Assembly (NCBI GenBank): GCA_944363805.1
Contig: CALVVH010000009.1
Span: 1 to 30,997, forward strand
Direction of reading: 5' to 3'
DNA: 30,997 nt
DNA from: an uncultured Bacilli bacterium
GTDB taxonomy: Bacteria > Bacillota_I > Bacilli_A > RF39 > UBA660
Of this stretch, positions 1 through 11,863 are shown in pieces. The stretch's first letter is position 1. The number at the start of each line of letters is the position of its first letter. Made by a program: the position numbers and the translations under genes. The notes under the pieces are model-generated. The model made no database searches, was not told the DNA's origin, and worked only from the letters and a program-made list of their open reading frames with translations.

Positions 1-941
1 ATTAAAGATTTACTAAGTTACTTACGGCTTATTTCTAATCATGCGGATGATGTATCACTTACAAGAGTAATCAATGTCCCTAAGCGAGGAATTGGGGCTA
101 AATCTATTGAAGATTTGGAAACTCTTGCTAGAGAACAAAATACATCGATGTTTGAAGTATTAAGTAAACCAAAAGAATTAGAGTTTAAAAACCTAATATT
201 AGAATTAACTGAAGCCAGTAAAGATATCGATCTTACTGAACTTATCGATTTAGTACTTGAAAAAAGTGGTATGAAAGCCGAAATGGAAAAGGATAAAACT
301 CTCGAATCCGAATTACGTCTTGAAAATTTAATGGAATTTAAAAGTATTACCGAAAATTATCAACATGAAACGGGTACTGTTAATCTAGAAGATTTCTTGG
401 AAGATATCTCGCTGGTTGCTGATGTATCGGAACATAACGATAATGACGAAGCGATTACTTTAATGACGATGCATTCTGCTAAAGGACTTGAATTTAAAGT
501 AGTATTTCTAGCAGGAATGGAAGAAAATATCATGCCACACTCGATGTCTTTGCAAGATAAAGATGGTATTGAGGAGGAAAGAAGACTTTGTTATGTTGCT
601 ATAACCAGAGCCAAAGAACGACTTTATATAACTAATGCCAAAAGAAGAATGCTCTTTGGTAATACTAACATGAATCCTCCGAGCCGTTTTATCGGCGAAA
701 TTGAACCAAGTTTAATTGATAAAGAAGATTTAGGGATTAAAGAAGCAGGCTCATTTGAAAAAGATAAATATTATAGTAATGAATCGACTAATTATAAACA
801 CGGCGAAGTTGTGTATCACATGAGCTTCGGCCGAGGTGTTGTAGTTGATTGCGATGATCGTTTTGTAACAGTTGCTTTCGATAAAAGATTTGGTATCAAA
901 AAATTCTTAAGTAATTACCAAGGACTTAAAAGGAGTGGAAA

Positions 942-945
<4 letters not shown>
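1..945 (+). CDS. pcrA: ATP-dependent DNA helicase PcrA/UvrD, C-terminal part (5' truncated by window)
   Basis: The reading frame is open from base 1, so the gene starts upstream of the window; the first internal Met (base 115) is not the start. About 314 residues are visible. They carry late superfamily I helicase motifs: VNVPKRGIGAKSIE near the left edge, LMTMHSAKGLEFKVVFLAG (motif V region), and EEERRLCYVAITRAKERLYI (motif VI, with the arginine that contacts ATP). The tail ends in the small PcrA C-terminal domain (VYHMSFGRGVVVDCDD..VAFDKRFGIKKF), which in PcrA binds RNA polymerase. PcrA unwinds DNA in repair, rolling-circle replication and removal of RecA or stalled polymerase. The stop overlaps the next gene by 4 bases (ATGA), and ligA follows two genes on, as in Bacillus where pcrA and ligA are neighbours. 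Confidence 0.95.
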
Positions 946-3858
<2,913 letters not shown>

Positions 3859-3876
3859 TATGTTACTCGAGGGAGT

Positions 3877-4380
3877 GTGAATAATTTGGATAAGTTGAAA
3901 AAATTTTGGAGAAATAACAAGGTTTTAATTGTTTTAGGCATAATTCTTGTTATATGTTTAATTGCTATTTTAGTAGTTACATTTTCCTACTTTTTTGGAG
4001 GCAGTGAATCTGTTTATGGTGACCGTCTTGATGGCATAGAAGATTATCCTGTTGAAGACTCTTTCATTGATGAATACATCGCATCTTTGGAAAGCGATGA
4101 ACTAATCAATACTGTAAACTTTGATATTCGTGGCCGTATCATCTATATTACTATCGATTTTGTAGGAGATACTTCTTTAGTTGAAGCCCAAAGTAAAGCC
4201 GCAGCATCTTTGGAAAGTTTTAGTGAAAACATATTGAGTTACTATGATATTAATTTCACTCTTACTTGTGATGCTACTGAAAATAGTGAAGGCTTCACAA
4301 TTATGGGAGCTAGAAATGTAGCAGGTAATGGTCTTGTTTGGAATAACAATACGCCGATAGAAAGTGAAGAAGAGTCATAA
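3877..4380 (+). CDS. Membrane-anchored protein of unknown function
   Basis: A 167-residue protein starting at GTG with GAGGGA a few bases upstream. A short basic stretch (KLKKFWRNNK) precedes one hydrophobic segment at about residues 16-41 (VLIVLGIILVICLIAILVV), so it is likely anchored with the rest outside. The outer part is acidic and has alternating beta-like segments (INTVNFDIRGRIIYITIDFVG) and no cysteine cluster or catalytic motif that I recognise. It overlaps the next gene by one base, so it is probably made together with the degenerate GGDEF sensor and may work with it. No family was recognised. Confidence 0.7.
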   Translation: MNNLDKLKKFWRNNKVLIVLGIILVICLIAILVVTFSYFFGGSESVYGDRLDGIEDYPVEDSFIDEYIASLESDELINTVNFDIRGRIIYITIDFVGDTSLVEAQSKAAASLESFSENILSYYDINFTLTCDATENSEGFTIMGARNVAGNGLVWNNNTPIESEEES

Positions 4381-6404
4381 TGAAAAAGAAAAGAAATGTA
4401 ATAATTATAGTTGTTAGTGTTGTTGCTGTCATTGCAATTTGTATTGGACTATATTTTCTATTAAGTGATAAAAATAAATTGACAGTTGCTGAAAGAAATT
4501 GGATTAATGAAAATATCAATACTATCCAAAATATCAATGTTATCAATAATGCCAACGTCTTTGGTAAAAATGGAGAAGGGGTGTTTTATGATTTTCTTAC
4601 CTCATTTGAAAATGAATATGGGCTTAAAACTAATGCCATAACTTTCAATTACAACAATAATCCATCAGGATTAACCCTAGGAAGCAAGACGAGTTTAACT
4701 GATTCCGATATAGTCTTTTATGAAGATCATTTTGTCTTAGTGAGTAAAAATTCTGACCAAGTAGCCACTGCCGAAGACTTATCAGGTCGTACCGTTGGCA
4801 TCTTAACAAGCGATTTAAGTTATGTTTCACAATTTGTTAATAATGTAACTAACGTTAGCTTTACTCAATTTGAATCCACTGAAGAACTTTTCGGTGCTTT
4901 AGATGAAGACTTAAACTTTATTGCTGTTCCTTTACTACAATATTTAGATACAATTTTAAGTAATAATTATAATATAGTCTATCACTTTAGTGACATAAAA
5001 ATATATTATACATTGCAAACTGAAGATTCAACTCTTAGTAGTGTTTTAAGAAAATTCTATGCTAATTGGCAAGAAAATTTCTCTGATTCTTATAATACTG
5101 CCTTATTTGATACCTTTACATCATCTTTAAATATAAGTGATACAGAAATAGATTCTATGCAAAGTATCTCTTATAACTATGGTTTTGTCAATGCTTCACC
5201 ATTTGAAGTAATAACTGGAGGAAAATATGGTGGTATAGTTGCTGTTTATTTGAGTAAATTTAGTGATTTTGCCAATATTGAATTTAATTTTGAAAGATAT
5301 CGTAATTATAATAGTTTTACAAAAGCTATTGAAAATGGCAATATCGATTTATATTTCAACTATTACAATTTTACAGATAATTTTAATCAAACTAATGGCT
5401 TAAATATCGAATATGTTGTTGCAGCTCATCACGATAATTTCGAAGTAATCAAATCAGCAAATTCTCTAATTGGTAAAACTGTTTACGTTCTTGAAAATAG
5501 TAAAATTTATGACTATATTAAAAATATACCTGGTATTAACATCGAAACCTATGAAACGACTAAAGATTTATTTAAGCTAAATAAAAGAGATGTTTACATC
5601 GTTTTAGATAAATATACTTTTGATTATTACAGTGATAATAAACTTGATAATTATACTGCTAGATATAGTGATTACATTAATCAAGAGTATACTTTCAAAG
5701 TTCGCATCGATAGTGCTTTATACAAATTACTTAACAAATATATTAGTTTCTTAGATGAAGGAGAAATAATCTATGAAGGTTTAGATAACCATTATGAAAC
5801 TATTAAAAGTGGTGGCATAATAACTAAAATTGCTGAGTATATTATCTATATTATCATTATTGCCATTATCATTGCTTTGATAGTTATCAAGAAAAGTAAG
5901 AAAATTTCCATTGCTCGTAAAATAAAAAGAGAAGATAAAATGAAATTTATCGATCAACTTACTTCTTTGAAAAATCGTAATTTCTTAAATGAAAATATCG
6001 AAACGTGGAATAATAATACTATCTATCCGCAAGCAATCCTTGTCGTCGATTTGAATAAGATTCAAGAAATCAACGATTTATATGGCTACAATGAAGGGGA
6101 TAGACAAATAAAAGCAGCTGCTAACGTTCTAGTTAAAACACAACTAGACAATAGTGAAATTATGCGAACTGATGGTAATGAATTTGTCATCTATTTGGTC
6201 GGATATAGTCAAAAACAAATTAGCAATTATATTCATAAACTAAACAAAGAAATCAAAAAATTGCCATACGACCATGGTGCGGAATTTGGCTATAGTATGA
6301 TTTTAGATGATATCAAAACCATTGAAGATGCCTTAAATGAAGCTGTCGAAGATATGAAAAAACAAAAGGCTAGTGGGAAGAATGAAAAAGAAGTTAAAAA
6401 ATGA
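4380..6404 (+). CDS. Membrane sensor: two solute-binding-like domains plus degenerate GGDEF domain
   Basis: A 674-residue protein. Residues 5-27 form a signal anchor. The extracellular part looks like two tandem periplasmic-binding-protein-type domains: the first has the segment AEDLSGRTVGILTSDLSYVS, typical of amino-acid-binding folds, and the second begins around GFVNASPFEVI. A second membrane segment lies near residue 490 (IIYIIIIAIIIALIVIK), followed by a cytoplasmic GGDEF-type domain (DQLTSLKNRNFLNENI, VDLNKIQEINDLYGYNEGD). The signature loop is DGNEF at residues 598-602 in place of GGDEF. The metal-binding Asp is Asn and the first Gly is Asp, so diguanylate cyclase activity is doubtful and a signalling or GTP-binding role is possible. 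There is no EAL domain. It overlaps both neighbours, consistent with one operon. Confidence 0.85.
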   Translation: MKKKRNVIIIVVSVVAVIAICIGLYFLLSDKNKLTVAERNWINENINTIQNINVINNANVFGKNGEGVFYDFLTSFENEYGLKTNAITFNYNNNPSGLTLGSKTSLTDSDIVFYEDHFVLVSKNSDQVATAEDLSGRTVGILTSDLSYVSQFVNNVTNVSFTQFESTEELFGALDEDLNFIAVPLLQYLDTILSNNYNIVYHFSDIKIYYTLQTEDSTLSSVLRKFYANWQENFSDSYNTALFDTFTSSLNISDTEIDSMQSISYNYGFVNASPFEVITGGKYGGIVAVYLSKFSDFANIEFNFERYRNYNSFTKAIENGNIDLYFNYYNFTDNFNQTNGLNIEYVVAAHHDNFEVIKSANSLIGKTVYVLENSKIYDYIKNIPGINIETYETTKDLFKLNKRDVYIVLDKYTFDYYSDNKLDNYTARYSDYINQEYTFKVRIDSALYKLLNKYISFLDEGEIIYEGLDNHYETIKSGGIITKIAEYIIYIIIIAIIIALIVIKKSKKISIARKIKREDKMKFIDQLTSLKNRNFLNENIETWNNNTIYPQAILVVDLNKIQEINDLYGYNEGDRQIKAAANVLVKTQLDNSEIMRTDGNEFVIYLVGYSQKQISNYIHKLNKEIKKLPYDHGAEFGYSMILDDIKTIEDALNEAVEDMKKQKASGKNEKEVKK

Positions 6405-7242
6405 GTTAAAAGAATTTTTTGATAATTTCATCAAGGTCTTAAAAAGACCAGATATGGCTATTTTGCCGGGGCAATTAGCCTTTTTCTTCGTTTTAGCAAT
6501 AGTTCCTACCATAACTCTCATCAGTTATGGAGCAACAGCCTTAAATCTATCGACTGATGTCATTTTCGACTTTTTATCCAATGCTTTTTCTAAAGATATT
6601 GCCACCCTTCTTTTAAATATCCCTCATACGGAAAATCTCTCAGGTCTAACATTTTTTATCGTCGTTTTGGTAGGTTACTTTACAGCATCCAACGGCCCTG
6701 CTTCGATAATTATTACTTCTAATATCATCTATGGGGAAGAACAATCTGGATTCTTTAAAAGAAGATTAAAAGCAATTATAATGACCTTTTTCTTAGTTTT
6801 ACTATTTATATTCATGTTAGTAGTTCCTGTCTTCGGTGATAAAATCGTTGAGTTATTTCAATTCGTCGATGTAAATAGCATGATTACTGAAAAAGTAACC
6901 ATGGTAATAACTATATTACAAGGACCTATTACTTGGTTAATTATGTATTTCTTTATCAAAATATTATATACAATTGCCCCTAATAAAAAGGTTAAGAGTA
7001 AAAGCGTCGGTTACGGAGCATTATTTACTAGTTTTGCTTGGATAATTATTACTTATATTTATTCTTATTACATCAATAATATTGCTTACTATACGACATT
7101 CTATGGAAGTCTAGCAAATATAGTTATTTTAATGATTTGGATCTATCTTCTAGCTTATGCATTTACAATTGGTATGGCCCTAAATTATCGTAAGGAAGAA
7201 GTCGAATTAGAAAAAACTGGTACTATAAAAGTCCAAGAATAG
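6382..7242 (+). CDS. YihY/UPF0761 (BrkB) family inner-membrane protein
   Basis: About 286 residues with the YihY family pattern: an N-terminal amphipathic stretch, RPDMAILPGQLAFFFVLAIV with a conserved polar residue in the first helix, and around six membrane helices in total (for example FFIVVLVGYFTASNGPASII, IVILMIWIYLLAYAFTIG). The start is uncertain. I chose ATG at 6382; GTG at 6373 is also in frame but has its nearest AAGG too close. Either start overlaps the end of the preceding gene. The molecular function of the family is not settled; it has been linked to envelope processes. A strong hairpin terminator follows about 100 bases downstream. Confidence 0.85.
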   Translation: MKKKLKNELKEFFDNFIKVLKRPDMAILPGQLAFFFVLAIVPTITLISYGATALNLSTDVIFDFLSNAFSKDIATLLLNIPHTENLSGLTFFIVVLVGYFTASNGPASIIITSNIIYGEEQSGFFKRRLKAIIMTFFLVLLFIFMLVVPVFGDKIVELFQFVDVNSMITEKVTMVITILQGPITWLIMYFFIKILYTIAPNKKVKSKSVGYGALFTSFAWIIITYIYSYYINNIAYYTTFYGSLANIVILMIWIYLLAYAFTIGMALNYRKEEVELEKTGTIKVQE

Positions 7243-7347
7243 ATAATAATAAGAATATGTACAACAGATATTACTCATGTACATGATTCCTTTTTTCGAT
7301 ATTAATCTAGTATTAGTTTACTAACGATATTGAAAAGTAATATCTTG

Positions 7348-7376
7348 AAGTTCCCATTTGGGAACTTTGTTTTTTT
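7348..7376 (+). terminator. Rho-independent terminator after the YihY gene
   Basis: The 8-bp stem AAGTTCCC / GGGAACTT (7348-7355 and 7360-7367) has a 4-base ATTT loop and is followed by TTTGTTTTTTT. It ends the pcrA-ligA-YihY run. The remaining gap of 7243-7528 holds this terminator, the LCP promoter and a small ATGTACAT palindrome near 7281, and no gene that I can support. Confidence 0.8.
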
Positions 7377-7404
7377 GTACCATACAAGAAACCATACAAG
7401 ATAA

Positions 7405-7433
7405 TTGCTTATTTTTCGAATGAAGTGTATAAT
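7405..7433 (+). promoter_or_regulatory. Sigma-A type promoter for the LCP gene
   Basis: TTGCTT at 7405-7410 and a perfect TATAAT at 7428-7433 are separated by 17 bases. The LCP ribosome site AAGGAG lies about 80 bases downstream, leaving an AT-rich leader. Confidence 0.6.
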
Positions 7434-7528
7434 ATTTGTTATAAAAATAGAATATAGATAATAATTGTGAACAATAGACAAATAAATTCTTATTTGTTAA
7501 AATTAACATACAAGGAGTAATAAAAAAA

Positions 7529-8953
7529 ATGAATAAAAAGAAAAAACAAAATAAGATGAGCTTTGGAAAATACTTAAGCCTATTCTTATTAATTGTAAGT
7601 GTGCTTGTTTTAGTGTTAGTTTATTTTATTAATGTGTTACCTTTAGAATACTTTATAGTATTAGTTATATTAGTTTTTATTATAGATTTATTTGCAATAA
7701 TGCTCTTATTATCAAAAGGACGTATCCGTAATGTAATAGGTATTCTTTTAACTATTATATTATTAATCCTGATGATTTTTGGGATAACTTATGAACTAAA
7801 TACTCTTGATTTTTTAAAACAATTTGGTTTTAATAGTTATAAAACCGAAAATTATAATGTTATAGTTTTAGATAGTAGTGAGTATGATGAATTAGAAGAT
7901 TTAAATGACCTTTCTATTGCTCATTTAGATTTGGATACTCATAAAGGCTTGCAAAATGCTGTTGCTAACATAAAAAAAGAAATTACTTTTACCTCTTTAG
8001 TTGGAGAAGATATCGGTGATTTAACAGAAATGCTTGAGTCTGATGAAACATCAGCCATTATTTTAGAATCAGCTCAACTTAGTATTATCGAAGAAGAAAA
8101 TAAAGAATTTTATGATAGTATTCGCATTATCTGGAGTACAGATATTGAAATTGAAATTGCTAAAATCGGCGAATCAGTTGACGTAACCCAAGATTCATTT
8201 AATATATTAATATCAGGTATAGATACATATGGATCGATTACTAAAGTTTCAAGAAGTGATGTTAATATTTTAGTTACAGTTAATCCCAGTACTCATAGTA
8301 TTTTACTTACTAGTATACCTCGTGACTATTATGTATTAATTCCAAAATTTAATGAATATGACAAACTTACTCATGCTGGTATTTATGGAATCGAAACATC
8401 GGTAAGTACTATTGAAAATTTACTCGATACAAAAATAAACTATTATGTCAAAGTAAACTTTACGTCTCTAATCAATATTGTCGATGCCCTCGGTGGTATA
8501 ACTATAGAATCTAATTATGATTTTACTTCTCAAGATGGTTATCATTATACTAAGGGAACCAACACATTAAATGGAAAAGAGGCTTTATCATTTGCTAGAG
8601 AACGGCAAGCATTCGCTGAAGGAGACCGCATTCGAGGTCAAAATCAAGAGATAATTTTATCAGCTTTAATTACCAAGGCTCTAAGTTCTTCAATTATTAC
8701 TAATTATAGTGATTTATTAAATGCCTTAGATGACAAATTTGTAACTAACATTACCGATAGTGAAATAACTAGTTTTATTAAAAAGCAAATCGCTGAAATG
8801 CCATCTTGGAATATCAATACAATTAGTCTCGACGGCTCTAACGCTTTTGCTTATACTTATAGTTATAAAAGTCAAAAATTATATGTTATGAAACCGTACC
8901 AAGAATCAGTTTTAAACGCTCAAGAACAAATAAATAATACGCTTTTACAGTAA
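7529..8953 (+). CDS. LCP (LytR-CpsA-Psr) family cell-wall polymer ligase
   Basis: A 474-residue protein. The first about 95 residues hold three hydrophobic segments (YLSLFLLIVSVLVLVLVYF; FIVLVILVFIIDLFAIMLLL; VIGILLTIILLILMIFGI), then an accessory extracellular region, then the LCP domain from about residue 225 (FNILISGIDTYG). Conserved LCP features are visible: SRSDVNILVTVNP, LLTSIPRDYYV with the catalytic-site arginine and aspartate, VDALGGITIE, and FARERQ...GDRIRGQNQ with the arginines that hold the polyprenyl pyrophosphate. The family attaches teichoic-acid or capsule-type polymers to peptidoglycan outside the membrane. AAGGAG sits upstream of the ATG. The gene is monocistronic, flanked by terminators on both sides. 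Confidence 0.93.
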   Translation: MNKKKKQNKMSFGKYLSLFLLIVSVLVLVLVYFINVLPLEYFIVLVILVFIIDLFAIMLLLSKGRIRNVIGILLTIILLILMIFGITYELNTLDFLKQFGFNSYKTENYNVIVLDSSEYDELEDLNDLSIAHLDLDTHKGLQNAVANIKKEITFTSLVGEDIGDLTEMLESDETSAIILESAQLSIIEEENKEFYDSIRIIWSTDIEIEIAKIGESVDVTQDSFNILISGIDTYGSITKVSRSDVNILVTVNPSTHSILLTSIPRDYYVLIPKFNEYDKLTHAGIYGIETSVSTIENLLDTKINYYVKVNFTSLINIVDALGGITIESNYDFTSQDGYHYTKGTNTLNGKEALSFARERQAFAEGDRIRGQNQEIILSALITKALSSSIITNYSDLLNALDDKFVTNITDSEITSFIKKQIAEMPSWNINTISLDGSNAFAYTYSYKSQKLYVMKPYQESVLNAQEQINNTLLQ

Positions 8954-8955
8954 AT

Positions 8956-8980
8956 AGTGTCAAGTAGACACTTTTTCTTT
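8956..8980 (+). terminator. Rho-independent terminator after the LCP gene
   Basis: The 6-bp stem AGTGTC / GACACT with a 5-base loop AAGTA is followed by TTTTCTTTT. It starts 3 bases after the LCP stop codon. Confidence 0.75.
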
Positions 8981-9059
8981 TGGAATATTTTGACACACTA
9001 TGTCGAAGTTGTTTAAAACATTTAAAAATTCCTCTATATTTAGTATGTAAGGTGATTAC

Positions 9060-9395
9060 ATGTTAAAAATGGACTTAGAATTCAATCGAGGAATATTATT
9101 CGTGAGATTAAAAGGAAAATTACTCCATAAAAATAGTTACAAAATAAATAATTATTTAAATCCGGTTTTAAAAAAACATAAGATAAAATATCTCGTTTAT
9201 AATTTTTACTTCCTAGAAGACATTGACTCATCAGGTATCGATGCCATTTTAAATACCAAATATATTATAAAAAATAATCAGGGTAAAATTCGGATGTGTG
9301 AAATAAATGATAAAATCAAAGAAAAAATAAAAAAGGTAAAGTTAGCAAGAATAAGTGATGAACTTGCAGCCTTTAGATTACTCGAGGTGGCCTAA
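9060..9395 (+). CDS. spoIIAA: Anti-sigma factor antagonist, SpoIIAA-like STAS protein
   Basis: A 111-residue single STAS domain, close to the usual SpoIIAA length. The N-terminal strand pattern (LEFNRGILFVRLKGKL) and the loop DIDSSGIDAIL are diagnostic. Ser58, in DSSG, lies at the residue phosphorylated in Bacillus SpoIIAA. In the known system the dephosphorylated protein displaces the SpoIIAB kinase/anti-sigma from SigF in the forespore. Here the next gene is the sigma factor itself (one-base overlap) and no SpoIIAB gene lies between them. AAGGTGATT precedes the ATG. I see no clear SigH or SigA promoter in 8981-9059. Confidence 0.85.
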   Translation: MLKMDLEFNRGILFVRLKGKLLHKNSYKINNYLNPVLKKHKIKYLVYNFYFLEDIDSSGIDAILNTKYIIKNNQGKIRMCEINDKIKEKIKKVKLARISDELAAFRLLEVA

Positions 9396-10045
9396 TGGAT
9401 AATGTTTTAGAAACAGTTATAAATAATAGCGTCGGTCTCATCTGGGAAATATCCAAAAAGTTTTATGGCATCGAAAAAGCCGATTTATATCAAGCAGGTG
9501 TCCTAGGTGTTATTAAAGCTTATCAAAATTACCATAGCGATGGCACTACTAAATTTAGCACTTATGCATATAAATATATTTATGGTGAAATGTACATGGT
9601 AGCTAACTCCAAAAGTATCAAGATGAGTAAAGATATCATTAAGTTAGTAAAAATGATCGAACATGGACGCAACATTCTTGCTCAAAAACTACTCCGAACT
9701 CCTTCTAATATTGAACTAGCTAGTTTTTTAGAAATACCTGAAGAAAAAATTGAACAAGCTTTATTATGTGCTAGAGAAGTATTATCGATCGATAATGAAT
9801 CCGATGAAGAAAGAAGTTTACATGAAACTTTAGCTTACGAAGAAAATATTAGTGAAGATGATAAATTACTTCTAAGTGATGGAATTAGCACCTTAAATAA
9901 GTTAGAACAAGATATCATCAATGCTCGTTATTATGAAGATTTAACGCAAAGTGAAACTGCCAAGAAACTTGGCATAACTCAAGTGATGGTATCGCGGTAT
10001 GAAGCAAAAAGTTTAGCAAAAATGCGCGATTTTATGTATATGTAA
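9395..10045 (+). CDS. sigF: Sporulation sigma factor, SigF/SigG type (short form)
   Basis: A 216-residue sigma-70 family protein, shorter than typical SigF or SigG (about 250). Region 2 is visible (ADLYQAGVLGVIKAYQNYH, TKFSTYAYKYIYGEMY). The central region 3 follows, then region 4 with a helix-turn-helix near the C-terminus (LTQSETAKKLGITQVMVSRYE), which matches the TQSEVA..LGISQVQVSR pattern of SigF/SigG. The missing length is at the N-terminus and in linkers. It is coupled to spoIIAA upstream and followed by spoVAC-AD-AE, the same neighbourhood as Bacillus sigF, which favours SigF over SigG. It directs RNA polymerase to forespore genes. The exact identity is not certain because the two paralogues are close and region 2.4 (SKSIKMSKDIIK) is divergent. 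Confidence 0.8.
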   Translation: MDNVLETVINNSVGLIWEISKKFYGIEKADLYQAGVLGVIKAYQNYHSDGTTKFSTYAYKYIYGEMYMVANSKSIKMSKDIIKLVKMIEHGRNILAQKLLRTPSNIELASFLEIPEEKIEQALLCAREVLSIDNESDEERSLHETLAYEENISEDDKLLLSDGISTLNKLEQDIINARYYEDLTQSETAKKLGITQVMVSRYEAKSLAKMRDFMYM

Positions 10046-10080
10046 CCTAATTTGCCAACATACTAAAATTAGGTGATCAT

Positions 10081-10518
10081 ATGAATAAAGAAGAATACAA
10101 AAAATTAGTACAAAAGCATACTCCCAAAGAACCTCGGCTTAGAAATATCGGAGTAGCTTTTTTTGTGGGAGGTACGATTGGCTTTATTGGTGAGTTTTTA
10201 ATATTTTTATTAACAGAATCTTTCGGTATGTCTCAAACAGTCGCTGGCATTTGGACATGCTTGATAATTATTGCGTCTGCTAGTTTATTGACCGCTCTAG
10301 GATTTTTCGATAACTGGGTCAACAAATGCAAGTGTGGTCTGATAATCCCAACAACTGGCTTTGCCCATAGTGTTACCAGTAGTGCTCTCGATTATAAAAA
10401 AGATGGCTTAATAACTGGCTTAGGTTCTAACTTTTTTAAACTAGCAGGTTCTGTCATTCTCTATGGGGTAATCTCTGCTTTCATTTTAGTAGTAGTGTGG
10501 GTGATGTTGCATGGCTAG
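10081..10518 (+). CDS. spoVAC: Stage V sporulation protein AC
   Basis: A 145-residue membrane protein with the family features: a short polar N-terminus (YKKLVQKHTPKEPRLRN), about four hydrophobic segments, and the conserved stretch GLIIPTTGFAHSVTSSALDYKKDG between helices. SpoVAC is part of the SpoVA channel that moves calcium-dipicolinate into the spore and releases it during germination; in Bacillus it behaves as a mechanosensitive channel in the spore inner membrane. The start ATG has TAGGTGATC just upstream. It overlaps spoVAD by 8 bases. Confidence 0.95.
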   Translation: MNKEEYKKLVQKHTPKEPRLRNIGVAFFVGGTIGFIGEFLIFLLTESFGMSQTVAGIWTCLIIIASASLLTALGFFDNWVNKCKCGLIIPTTGFAHSVTSSALDYKKDGLITGLGSNFFKLAGSVILYGVISAFILVVVWVMLHG

Positions 10519-11485
10519 TACCAAATATACTAATGTCTATTTAAATGATTATTTTACCTTGGTTGGACCTTTAGAAAAAGAAAGTCATTTGAAACATTTT
10601 AACTTGACAATGGATGATTATTATTTTGGCCAAAAAACATTTGAACAAGCTGAAATAAAAATGCAAAGTGTTGTCATCGATAATATTCTAAAAAGAAATT
10701 GTCTTAACAATTCCGATATTTCCTTATTAGTAGGGGGTGACTTAACTAACCAAATAGCTATAACTAGCTATAGTGCTAAAAATTATAATTTTCCTTTTTT
10801 AGGTATTTATTCCGCTTGTGCTACTTTTGTTGAAAGTCTCATAGTTGCGAGTAACTTCGTCGGTTTTGCCGATTACAAGAAAATAATTAGTGTCACTAGT
10901 AGTCATAACTTGACTGCCGAAAAGCAATTTCGATATCCTATCGAATATGGTGCACCTAGGCCTCACACTGCGACATTTACTACCACAGGAGCCATTTCAA
11001 CTTTAATTAGTAGGAAACCAAGTAAAATTAAAATAGAATCCTCGACGATTGGAACGCCCGTCGACATGGGCATAAGTGATGCCAATAACATGGGAGCAGT
11101 AATGGCACCTGCTGCCGCTTCCACTTTAGCTTGTCATTTAAAAGAGTTAAATCGTAGCATCGATTATTATGATCTTGTCTTAACTGGGGATTTAGGTTGC
11201 GTCGGAGCTAAAATATTGGAAGAATATCTCGCTAAAAATCATAATATTAAAATGAAAAAATATTTAGATGCTGGCTGTGAATTATTTTTAGATAGTCAAG
11301 AAACTTATGCTGGTGGTAGTGGACCTGCTTGTTTGCCTCTAGTTTTGTTTAACAAAATCTTAGAATCTAAAAAATATAAAAAGATTTTAATTATTGCTAC
11401 TGGGGCACTACATTCTGTTGCTTTAGTTAATCAAAAAATGCCAATTCCAGCGATTGCGCATGCTTTAAGTTTGGAGGTTAGTTAA
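10511..11485 (+). CDS. spoVAD: Stage V sporulation protein AD
   Basis: A 324-residue soluble protein with the thiolase-like fold of SpoVAD. It shows FLGIYSACATFVESLIVASNF around the residue equivalent to the thiolase cysteine, the conserved GAPRPHTATFTTTGA, and the C-terminal ETYAGGSGPACLPLV and ILIIATGALHS. SpoVAD binds dipicolinic acid for loading into the forespore. It is slightly shorter than the Bacillus protein (about 338) but appears complete. It overlaps spoVAC by 8 bases and directly abuts spoVAE, which starts at the next base after the stop. Confidence 0.96.
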   Translation: MASTKYTNVYLNDYFTLVGPLEKESHLKHFNLTMDDYYFGQKTFEQAEIKMQSVVIDNILKRNCLNNSDISLLVGGDLTNQIAITSYSAKNYNFPFLGIYSACATFVESLIVASNFVGFADYKKIISVTSSHNLTAEKQFRYPIEYGAPRPHTATFTTTGAISTLISRKPSKIKIESSTIGTPVDMGISDANNMGAVMAPAAASTLACHLKELNRSIDYYDLVLTGDLGCVGAKILEEYLAKNHNIKMKKYLDAGCELFLDSQETYAGGSGPACLPLVLFNKILESKKYKKILIIATGALHSVALVNQKMPIPAIAHALSLEVS

Positions 11486-11836
11486 ATGAATTTTTTATAT
11501 GCATTTTTATTTGCTGGTTTTGCTTGTGCTATTGCCCAAATTATTTTAGATAACACAAAACTTACTCCTGGTCACATCACCAGTATCTATACTGCTTTAG
11601 GGGTATTTCTCTCTTTTCTTGGAGTTTATGATAATTTAATAGCTAAATTTGGTGCTGGTGCTACAACTTTAATTTCTAATTTTGGCCATATGTTATATTC
11701 TGCTGCTTTGCAAGGTTATCAAGAAGAAGGATTCTTGGGAATATTTACCAATATGCTTACTAAATCTTCCGCTGCAATTACTAGCGCTATCGTTTTTGCT
11801 TTCATAATAGCTTTAGTATTTAAACCTAAAGATTAA
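11486..11836 (+). CDS. spoVAE: Stage V sporulation protein AE (SpoVAEB type)
   Basis: A 116-residue membrane protein with three to four hydrophobic segments (FLYAFLFAGFACAIAQIIL at the N-terminus, ITSAIVFAFIIALVF at the C-terminus) and the family motifs LTPGHITSIYTALGVFLSFLGVYD and GATTLISNFGHMLY. It is the third gene of the minimal spoVAC-AD-AE set found in many clostridia and Bacilli. There is no terminator between it and recA, so some read-through into recA is possible. Confidence 0.93.
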   Translation: MNFLYAFLFAGFACAIAQIILDNTKLTPGHITSIYTALGVFLSFLGVYDNLIAKFGAGATTLISNFGHMLYSAALQGYQEEGFLGIFTNMLTKSSAAITSAIVFAFIIALVFKPKD

Positions 11837-11840
11837 TGCA

Positions 11841-11852
11841 AAACAAATGTTT
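11841..11852 (+). promoter_or_regulatory. Possible LexA/SOS-box-like operator upstream of recA
   Basis: AAACAAATGTTT is a near-palindrome with the spacing of the Gram-positive LexA box (GAAC-4-GTTC), except that the outer G and C are A and T. It sits 11 bases upstream of the recA -35 box, a sensible operator position. The match is partial, so this is tentative. Confidence 0.3.
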
Positions 11853-11863
11853 GCTAAAAATTG

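Noticed and set aside
7321..7509. Minus-strand frame in the YihY-LCP gap
   Set aside because: It covers the terminator and the LCP promoter and has no ribosome site or recognisable protein.
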